33,400 nucleotides of DNA from Bacteroidia bacterium (GTDB lineage Bacteria; Bacteroidota; Bacteroidia; Chitinophagales; Saprospiraceae), in the NCBI GenBank assembly GCA_030433135.1, contig JAUILF010000015.1, positions 1-33,400 on the forward strand. Direction: 5' to 3'. The notes under the pieces were generated by a model. That model was not told where the DNA came from and did no database searches. It was given only the letters and a program-made list of their open reading frames with translations. The translations under genes and the position numbers were made by a program. Below, in pieces: positions 8,717 to 16,453 of the stretch; position 1 is the stretch's first letter; each line of letters begins with the position of its first letter.

Positions 8717-10357
8717 ATGTCAAAAGTACTGAGGATACATAACGACGATAATGTTTGGGTGGCACTGGAAGATTTACACCCGGATGAAGTGGTAAGGATT
8801 GCTGGTACAGAAGTGCCCATCATCAGCACGGTTCAGGCCAAGCATAAAGTAGCAGCTACTGATATTCCGAAAGGTGGTTTGATCACCATGTATGGAACTA
8901 CCGTTGGGAAAGCTCTTCAACCCATATTCAAAGGTACATCGATCACCACAGAAAACACCATACATGCTACAGCCGAAGTAACGCAGGCAGACACAACCTA
9001 TGAGTGGAATGGCCCTGATGTAAGCGCATGGCAAAATCGCACCTTCTCCGGTTACCATCGCAAAGATGGAAAAGTGGGAACCAGAAACCACTGGTTGTTT
9101 ATACCTCTGGTGTTTTGTGAAAACCGTAATATTCGGGTACTTCAGGACTCCCTACTGGAGCCTCTGGGTTATCACAACCGGAGGAGCCAGGTCATGGATG
9201 TTAAACCACTGATTCAGGCAATTCAGAAAGGGTCATCTTATGCTGATCTGAGCGTGGAGAAGAAAACATTTTCCGAGAGCTCTGACAGGGTATTCCCCAA
9301 TGTGGACGGCATCAAATTTCTGACTCATGAAGGTGGATGCGGAGAATCGAGACAGGATTCGGAAATGCTTTGCAAGTTACTGGCTACCTATATAAGTAAC
9401 TCCAATGTGGGTGGCGCTACTATTCTAAGTCTGGGATGTCAGAATGCCCAGATCAGGATTCTTCAGGACTTTCTGGAAGAACTCTCACCGGATCTGGGTA
9501 AGCCGGTGTACTTTTTCGAACAACAATCCAGCAAATCCGAAAAGGAATTTCTTTCTCAAATTTTGAAGAGCACTTTTGATGGATTGCAACAGATCAATAA
9601 AATAGAGAGAAAGCCTGCATCCATTTCGCATATCACCCTGGGATTGGAATGTGGAGGTTCAGACGGGTTTTCAGGTATATCGGCCAATCCGTCGCTTGGT
9701 CACTGTTCTGACCTATTGGTCGCTCTGGGAGGCACTACCATACTCAGCGAATTTCCGGAGTTACATGGCGCTGAGCAAGAACTGGTAAATCGATGCAAAT
9801 CAGAAGCCATGGCGGAAAAATTTGTCACCCTGATGGAGAAATACAATCAGAGGGCCAAGGCTGATGGCACAGGATTTGAGTCAAATCCGTCTCCCGGCAA
9901 CATCCGCGACGGCTTAATCACGGATGCAATTAAATCTTTGGGCGCGGCTAAAAAGGGAGGCACCTCTATGATTTCAGGTGTAATGGACTATGGGGAAATC
10001 GCTACTCAACCGGGGCTAAACCTACTTTGTACGCCCGGAAATGATGTGGAGTCCACGACCGGTCTGGCCGGATCAGGTGCCAACTTAATCGTCTTTACAA
10101 CCGGCCTGGGAACCCCGACCGGAAACGTCATATCCCCTACCCTGAAGATGTCTACCAATAACGCCCTGGCCCAACGGATGTCTGACATTATAGATATCAA
10201 TGCCGGAACAGTTGTTACTGGTGAGCATACTATTGAGCAAAAGGGAGAAGAACTTCTGGAACTTTTGATCAGGACCGCCAGTGGAGAATATTTTCCCGCC
10301 GCAGAACGACTCGGGCAAGATGACTTTATCCCCTGGAAAAGAGGAATTAGCCTTTAA
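8717..10357 (+). CDS. UxaA-family (altronate/galactarate-type) dehydratase
   Basis: 546 aa. N-terminal SAF-like part (VAATDIPKGGLITMYGTTVGKAL), then GKVGTRNHWLFIPLVFCENRNI, FLTHEGGCGES, GLECGGSDGFSGISANPSLG, TGLGTPTGNVISPTLKMSTN. Confidence 0.9.
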   Translation: MSKVLRIHNDDNVWVALEDLHPDEVVRIAGTEVPIISTVQAKHKVAATDIPKGGLITMYGTTVGKALQPIFKGTSITTENTIHATAEVTQADTTYEWNGPDVSAWQNRTFSGYHRKDGKVGTRNHWLFIPLVFCENRNIRVLQDSLLEPLGYHNRRSQVMDVKPLIQAIQKGSSYADLSVEKKTFSESSDRVFPNVDGIKFLTHEGGCGESRQDSEMLCKLLATYISNSNVGGATILSLGCQNAQIRILQDFLEELSPDLGKPVYFFEQQSSKSEKEFLSQILKSTFDGLQQINKIERKPASISHITLGLECGGSDGFSGISANPSLGHCSDLLVALGGTTILSEFPELHGAEQELVNRCKSEAMAEKFVTLMEKYNQRAKADGTGFESNPSPGNIRDGLITDAIKSLGAAKKGGTSMISGVMDYGEIATQPGLNLLCTPGNDVESTTGLAGSGANLIVFTTGLGTPTGNVISPTLKMSTNNALAQRMSDIIDINAGTVVTGEHTIEQKGEELLELLIRTASGEYFPAAERLGQDDFIPWKRGISL

Positions 10358-10360
10358 GCC

Positions 10361-11200
10361 ATGGTAGTAGACGCACACCAGCACTTCTGGAAATTTGATC
10401 CGGTAAGGGACACCTGGATGGACCCATCCTCCATGCAGGCCATTCGAAGAGACTTTTTACCGGCAGATCTGGCTCCCATATTAGATAAATTGGGAATTGA
10501 TGGCACCATTGCGGTGCAAGCCGATCAAAGTCAGGCCGAGACTCAATTTCTGCTGGAGCAAGCTCAGTCAAGTAATATTGTTTTTGGTGTGGTAGGCTGG
10601 GTTGACCTGATGGCCAACGATCTTGAAAAACATTTAGAACATTATCAATCAGAATCAACCCTGGTCGGCTTTCGACATATCCTTCAGGCAGAACCAGCAG
10701 GTTATATGCTACAACCCGAATTTATCCGGGGTGTGCAGCTACTGGCGAAGTTTGATTTCACCTATGACATACTGGTCTATGCACATCAGCTGGATGATGT
10801 CTTAAAGTTTATTCCTCACCTGGAAGGTCAGAGGCTTATTATTGACCACCTGGCGAAACCGGATATCAAGCATGGTGAGATAAGCAAATGGAGACACCAG
10901 ATGAAGGAGGTATCCGGTCATAGCAACATCTATTGCAAAATTTCTGGCATGATCACCGAGGCAGACTGGAGCAAATGGAAACCGGAAGACCTCCATCCAT
11001 ACATGGACACCGTGTTTGAATATTTTGGAGTAGATCGCTGTGTATATGGTAGCGACTGGCCGGTTTGTACCCTGGCAGGCTCATATCAACAGGTCTTTGG
11101 AGTAATTGATAGCTATCTAAGCCAGTTTGATCAGACGGAGAGAGACAAAGTCCTGGGGAAAAACGCCCTTGATTTCTATAATATTGACATCCCCAAATGA
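10361..11200 (+). CDS. Amidohydrolase-family TIM-barrel hydrolase (L-fucono-lactonase-like)
   Basis: 279 aa. VVDAHQHFWKFDP at the N-terminus, LIIDHLAKPDI, YCKISGMITEADW, CVYGSDWPVCTLAGSY. Confidence 0.9.
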   Translation: MVVDAHQHFWKFDPVRDTWMDPSSMQAIRRDFLPADLAPILDKLGIDGTIAVQADQSQAETQFLLEQAQSSNIVFGVVGWVDLMANDLEKHLEHYQSESTLVGFRHILQAEPAGYMLQPEFIRGVQLLAKFDFTYDILVYAHQLDDVLKFIPHLEGQRLIIDHLAKPDIKHGEISKWRHQMKEVSGHSNIYCKISGMITEADWSKWKPEDLHPYMDTVFEYFGVDRCVYGSDWPVCTLAGSYQQVFGVIDSYLSQFDQTERDKVLGKNALDFYNIDIPK

Positions 11201-11925
11201 TCATTCATCTAATATCCAGTCCAAGGACGATCTCCACAGCCCTGATGTACTCCTTTGCTCAAAGAGCCGACACCGTGGTCTGGGACGAACCCTTCTACGG
11301 AATCTATCTGACCCATACCGGTTTTGATCACCCTGGCCGGGATGAGATCATCAAACACATGCCGGACAGTACCGACCATGTCCTCAATCGTATAGCAGAA
11401 TTGGGCAAAACCAGTCATGTATTTATCAAAAACATAGCATCGCATTTCAAAGTGCTAGATCCCGGCATATGTGTGAACCACCAGAATGTACTATTGATCC
11501 GGGACCCCAAGAGAATTGTTATCTCCTTTGATAAGGTGATCCATGCCCCTACGCAACAGGATATTGGAATACAACGCCAATTTGAGCTGTACGAACACTT
11601 AAGCCAATTGGGTAAGCCTCCCCTTGTAGTGGATTCGACTCAGATTGCACTTTATCCATCCCAACAATTGCAGTCACTTTGTGATAATCTGGGCCTTGAA
11701 TTCGATCAAAAGATGCTTTCGTGGCCTGCAGGTCCTAAAACGTATGATGGTATTTGGGCACCATACTGGTATAGTTCTGTGCAAAAATCCACTGGCTTTC
11801 ATGCATCATCGAACCATGATCCTGAGGTTCCACCACATCTTGATGATTTATATCAGGAAGCACTCACCTACTACCAGTTTTTATCCGAAAAAATAGAAAA
11901 TCGACAACATGCTTCAGACCTTTGA
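11197..11925 (+). CDS. Sulfotransferase-like protein
   Basis: 242 aa. N-terminal PAPS-loop-like HLISSPRTISTALMYSFAQR and 3'-phosphate-loop-like VLLIRDPKRIVISFDKV. ATGA overlap with the upstream gene. Confidence 0.75.
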   Translation: MIIHLISSPRTISTALMYSFAQRADTVVWDEPFYGIYLTHTGFDHPGRDEIIKHMPDSTDHVLNRIAELGKTSHVFIKNIASHFKVLDPGICVNHQNVLLIRDPKRIVISFDKVIHAPTQQDIGIQRQFELYEHLSQLGKPPLVVDSTQIALYPSQQLQSLCDNLGLEFDQKMLSWPAGPKTYDGIWAPYWYSSVQKSTGFHASSNHDPEVPPHLDDLYQEALTYYQFLSEKIENRQHASDL

Positions 11926-12808
11926 CGAAAGGAACCAGGACCTACTTGTTTTTGTAAGAGACCAGCTGGTTCACAGGACGGAAGCCAAAGTATCCGTATT
12001 TGATTCTTCCGTACAGGGAGGGGATGCTGTTTGGGAAGGCATCAGGCTTTATAAGGAAGGCATATTCTTACTGGATCGTCACCTACTCAGGTTGTACGAA
12101 TCAGCTCATGCCATGCAGTTTGACCCTTTGCCAGACCTGAAGTTCATTAAGGACAAGTTGATAGAAACTCTCCGTGCCAACAACATGGACAAAGATGTCC
12201 ATATTCGACTTACTCTAACCAGAGGTGAAAAAATCACTTCGGGGATGGACCCAAGACTCAACCAATCCGGTGCCTGTCTTATAGTATTGGCGGAATGGAA
12301 GCCCCCGGTATACGACAATAAGGAGGGAGTAAGCATTATCACTTCTACTATCCGACGTAATTCCCCAAACCACCTGGATTCCAAAATCCATCACAATAAT
12401 CTGATCAATAACATCCTGGCTAAGATTCAGGCCAATGTGGCCGGGGCTGATGCTGCTCTCATGCTGGATGTTCACGGATTTGCATCGGAGTTAAACGGGA
12501 CTAACATTTTCGCTATACGGAATGAAAGTGTTCTCACTCCTCATGCCGATGCCTGTTTGCCCGGAATAACAAGAGGTTTGGTCATCGAACTTTGTGAGGA
12601 ACTGGGCATTCCGCTTGTGGAAAAAAATCTTTCTCTCACCGAATTGTACAATGCAGATGAAGTGTTTACGACCGGAAGTATGGGCGAACTAACCCCGGTC
12701 CGAAGCATCGATGGCAGAACCATCAAGTCTGTCAATGGCAACCTATTGAACCGGATCCGTAAGGCATTTGAAGCAACCAGAAGCAAATACTGTACCCCCA
12801 TAACTTGA
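11909..12808 (+). CDS. Class IV (branched-chain/D-amino-acid type) PLP aminotransferase
   Basis: 299 aa. DSSVQGGDAVWEGIRLYKEGIFLLDRHLLRL, SKIHHNNLINNILAKIQA, ELNGTNIFAIRN, LPGITRGLVIEL, DEVFTTGSMGELTPV. Overlaps the upstream gene by 17 bp. Confidence 0.92.
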   Translation: MLQTFDERNQDLLVFVRDQLVHRTEAKVSVFDSSVQGGDAVWEGIRLYKEGIFLLDRHLLRLYESAHAMQFDPLPDLKFIKDKLIETLRANNMDKDVHIRLTLTRGEKITSGMDPRLNQSGACLIVLAEWKPPVYDNKEGVSIITSTIRRNSPNHLDSKIHHNNLINNILAKIQANVAGADAALMLDVHGFASELNGTNIFAIRNESVLTPHADACLPGITRGLVIELCEELGIPLVEKNLSLTELYNADEVFTTGSMGELTPVRSIDGRTIKSVNGNLLNRIRKAFEATRSKYCTPIT

Positions 12809-12932
12809 TAACCAACCGGCAGTCTGTTGGGTGAAACAAAACAGATCTAAAGTTGACGAAAGTTTCAGGATCAAAACATTTATCAGTCTCAATATTTTGT
12901 ATACTTAGCACCCTAAAACCGTACACCAAAAG

Positions 12933-15900
12933 ATGTCCATCAAGGATAAACTGACATCATTAGATGATTACTATCGGCAGATCAAGACCGTAATTCTGGA
13001 TCGACAGCATCCGGTAACAGGTCTGCTCCCTGCCAGTACCGCCGTCACTATACATGGTGATTACCGGGATGCCTGGGTACGAGACAACGTCTATAGTATT
13101 ATTGCTGTGTGGGGGCTGGCACTTGCATACCGCAACAGTGGTAGCCGACCAGCTCGTGCTTACGAGCTCGAAAGCGCTACCATCAAGTTGATGCGAGGGT
13201 TATTGCGCTCCATGATGCGCCAGTCTCATAAAGTTGAGCAATTTAAATCCTCGCTGGCACTTCACGATGCTCTTCATGCCAAGTATGATACTCAGACCGG
13301 GAATACCGTGGTTGGTGATCACGAATGGGGCCACCTGCAGATTGATGCGACATCCATTTACCTGGTCATGCTGGGCCAGATGATCGGTTCCGGACTTCCC
13401 ATTATTTCCACCATGGACGAAGTCAATTTTATACAAAACCTGGTATACTACATTGAGCGAGCTTACAGGATCCCGGATTATGGCATCTGGGAAAGGGGTG
13501 AAAAAACCAACGTCGGATATGTGGAATTGAATGCCAGCTCGATGGGAATGGCTCGCTCAGCTCTACGGGCAATGTCAGGGTTCAATCTCTTTGGTAATAA
13601 AGGCGAAGAATCGACGGTAGTACATGTCATGCAGGACAATATTGCCTATGCCGAGATCACACTGGAGTCCATGCTCCCCAGGGAGTCCTCCACGAAAGAA
13701 GTGGACAGTGCCCTGTTGAGTATCATTGGTTTCCCGGCTTTTGCCGTGCATGATCCGGATCTGGTCTCTCTGGTAAAATCGGTTATTCGCAGAAAACTCG
13801 CCGGAAGATTTGGCTACAAAAGGTTTCTACTGGATGGCCATCAGACGGTTATGGAGGACCCGGACAGACATTATTACAATCCGGAAGAACTCAAACAGTT
13901 TGAAGATATTGAGTCTGAATGGCCTCTGTTTTATTGTTATGAATTTCTGAATGCCCTCTTCGAAAAAGATGAGAAAGAGGCGCTGAAGTTTCAGAAGAAG
14001 GTTCAGGAAGTCATGGTGGAAAAAGCCGGTATGTCGCTGATACCGGAGCTTTATTATGTGCCTGAAGTCAGCATAGAAAAAGAAAAAAGAAATCCTCATT
14101 CACAGGAACGGCTCCCCAATAGTAATATCCCCCTGGTTTGGGCTCAAAGTCTCTACCTGCTGGGATCACTGATGAAGGATGGCCATCTGACCATACACGA
14201 CATCGACCCGCTCAAATTGAGTAAGAAGATATCTCATCGCCACCCTACCATTCAAATCCTTTTGCTTACCAAAAGTCCTTTAATCAAAAGGCTGCTGGAG
14301 AAAGAAAATATTCCGGTTCAATCGCCGGAAGATCTCGGCGATACGATCGTTTGCTTTCCAGATACTATTTCACAGGTATATACTCATGTCGGTGCTAATA
14401 AAAAACTGGGTCTCACCGGAAGAAGCCCGAGGCGACTGAAGACGCTGGTTACAAGCAGACTTTTTAACATCAATGGTCAACAGGTCATTTGTATTTCTTT
14501 GTTCTTTCTCCCCAAAGAGTTCTATCTCGCCTTTGATGTAGATTTTTTGATTAACAGGTTTAAGGGTGAGTTGAGTTATATCCACCGGCATTGGAATCAA
14601 CCTGGCCAGCCACTGGTCACAGTGCTACTGACCGAATCTATGTGGCATTCCGGTAACCTTGGCCTCACGTTTTTGAAAGAACTTCAGACAGGCTCCGTGG
14701 TGGGATTGCCGGTCAAACTTGGATCTTTCGATGAATTAGCTCCTTACACCACGATGACTCCCGTCAACAACCCTGAAATCCATCTTGAACCCGAACCACT
14801 TGAACTACATACCGAGAAAACGTTCTTTCTCAAAATCCGGGGTGAACAGGTACCATTGAGCAATGAACAGGAGCTCGAAATCGAACTGGTAGCCAATCCG
14901 AAATTACTGGAGGAAATGCTGCTTACTTCGGTCAACATCTATGAGCAGATCGAAATCCTGGAACAAATTATTAAGACCTCCGGTCTCGATCATTCGATTT
15001 CTATCAATGGCGAAGAGACCCTTGTCAGTACATTGACCGAACAAATTTACTTTGAGGCCGGTCGTCTGCATCACTGGTCTGTTGTCAGACTCGCCTCAGC
15101 CCTTCTGGGCAAAGTGGATATTAATCTCCAACACTCGATTAATATTTTGCTCGCACGGCAAAAAATCATCCAGGTGGGTAAGGCTTTTAGTGATGATTCG
15201 CTCATCATCAGGCCCATACCTTTCAGTGACCTTATGTCCAAGATCAATACCTTCTGCAGGGATGACCTCAGGGATAGGGTATTTACGCAAGAAATATTGA
15301 TTTACGTGGGTCTGCTCAACAAGATCAACCCTGACATATTTAAGGATATGATCACGATCAGGGTGAGCTATATCACCTTGTTGCTTACTTCGGACGTAGC
15401 ACGAGAACTTGACATTCTGCAGGATGATGCCATTGACGCATTAATGGATATGGCGCCATCAAGTATTCAGGCCAGGCTGGAAAAAGTCCTGACACAGTAT
15501 CAATCTGCCAGAAATGTGGTACGGGACATGGAATCTCTCAAGGTCAAACAAATAGGAAGAGGGTTATCCTGGGTAAATGACCTCAATCAGCCCGTTGACA
15601 CACCTGAAGAAGGCTGGTTGAGCTGGAGAAAATCTACCGGTACGCTGAGCAGACTGGACCGCAATCTGATCAAAGGGATATGGCACCTCTTCGAACATTG
15701 TAAAGGTTTAATTATTGGTGGTAAATTAGAAAAGAGAAACCGGCTGGATAGCAACCTGATACTTTCAGATATGACACCCGGCGAAAAAGCGTTTGCCTTC
15801 AGGATCGAACACCTCTTAAACAAAATACCCGCTCCGGAGTACCGGCAACTTACCCTGGAGGCCATGACCGTAGCCGCCCGGTTTTCGGAGCAGAACCCCT

Positions 15901-16130
15901 CACTCTATGTTGACGATTACCTGGTTTTTGATGTGATCAATGGACATGCGGTACGGCTGGCTTTTCTGGATGCTCACCCTGAATGGGAAGACTCTTACCA
16001 GGATCGTAAGGCAGATGCATGGACTGAGTTTTACAGCCTACCACCACGACGAACCACGCATTTCATCATGGAATCGTTCAAGTATCTGCTCAATTATCAA
16101 CCTCAACAACTGGAGGAAAGTACTACCTAA
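12933..16130 (+). CDS. GH15-like / phosphorylase b kinase alpha/beta regulatory subunit-like protein
   Basis: 1065 aa. AVTIHGDYRDAWVRDNVYSIIAVWGLALAYR, DEVNFIQNLVYYIERAYRIPDYGIWERGEKTNVGYVELNASSMGMA, SSTKEVDSALLSIIGFPAFAVHDPDLV, PNSNIPLVWAQSLYLLGSL; C-terminal DMTPGEKAFAFRIEHLLNKIPAPEYRQLTLEAM. Resembles remembered animal PHKA sequence along its length. Confidence 0.9.
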   Translation: MSIKDKLTSLDDYYRQIKTVILDRQHPVTGLLPASTAVTIHGDYRDAWVRDNVYSIIAVWGLALAYRNSGSRPARAYELESATIKLMRGLLRSMMRQSHKVEQFKSSLALHDALHAKYDTQTGNTVVGDHEWGHLQIDATSIYLVMLGQMIGSGLPIISTMDEVNFIQNLVYYIERAYRIPDYGIWERGEKTNVGYVELNASSMGMARSALRAMSGFNLFGNKGEESTVVHVMQDNIAYAEITLESMLPRESSTKEVDSALLSIIGFPAFAVHDPDLVSLVKSVIRRKLAGRFGYKRFLLDGHQTVMEDPDRHYYNPEELKQFEDIESEWPLFYCYEFLNALFEKDEKEALKFQKKVQEVMVEKAGMSLIPELYYVPEVSIEKEKRNPHSQERLPNSNIPLVWAQSLYLLGSLMKDGHLTIHDIDPLKLSKKISHRHPTIQILLLTKSPLIKRLLEKENIPVQSPEDLGDTIVCFPDTISQVYTHVGANKKLGLTGRSPRRLKTLVTSRLFNINGQQVICISLFFLPKEFYLAFDVDFLINRFKGELSYIHRHWNQPGQPLVTVLLTESMWHSGNLGLTFLKELQTGSVVGLPVKLGSFDELAPYTTMTPVNNPEIHLEPEPLELHTEKTFFLKIRGEQVPLSNEQELEIELVANPKLLEEMLLTSVNIYEQIEILEQIIKTSGLDHSISINGEETLVSTLTEQIYFEAGRLHHWSVVRLASALLGKVDINLQHSINILLARQKIIQVGKAFSDDSLIIRPIPFSDLMSKINTFCRDDLRDRVFTQEILIYVGLLNKINPDIFKDMITIRVSYITLLLTSDVARELDILQDDAIDALMDMAPSSIQARLEKVLTQYQSARNVVRDMESLKVKQIGRGLSWVNDLNQPVDTPEEGWLSWRKSTGTLSRLDRNLIKGIWHLFEHCKGLIIGGKLEKRNRLDSNLILSDMTPGEKAFAFRIEHLLNKIPAPEYRQLTLEAMTVAARFSEQNPSLYVDDYLVFDVINGHAVRLAFLDAHPEWEDSYQDRKADAWTEFYSLPPRRTTHFIMESFKYLLNYQPQQLEESTT

Positions 16131-16243
16131 AACTGACTGAAACAGCGGGACTCATTTCGCTAAAATCAGTCTGCAAGTCGAAGGTTGGGCCAATTTGGTC
16201 ATAAAATATGTGTGTCACAAGCCAGGATTTCCTATTATAGAAA

Positions 16244-16436
16244 GATTCAACCCGGACTATGCATTAGGTCTTTCTATTACGAGCCAAATATGCTGCAAAT
16301 ACGGGCACATAAGCACTTTTTGATTCTCACCATAATGATTAACTATGTTTGCGAGTCAAAAAGCACTTGGAGCACCCGTCTTTATTGCCTATTTGACTCT
16401 CATGACGAAACCCCAATGAATAATCCGGGTTCAATC
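16244..16436. repeat. Long imperfect palindrome, copy 1 of an interspersed repeat
   Basis: Left arm gattcaacccggactatgcattaggtctttctattacgagccaaata...gcaaatacgggcac...aagcactttttgattc. The reverse complement of the right arm reads gattgaacccggattattcattggggtttcgtcatgagagtcaaata...gcaataaagacgggtg...aagtgctttttgactc. Tip of about 20 bp. Confidence 0.85.
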
Positions 16437-16453
16437 AAACCTTGTTGGGTACT

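Noticed and set aside
16244-16450. Integron attC site (GTTGGGT resembles GTTRRRY next to an imperfect palindrome)
   Set aside because: The 7-bp consensus is degenerate and occurs by chance. No matching RYYYAAC partner at the proper position, no integrase, and neighbouring genes are not cassette-like.
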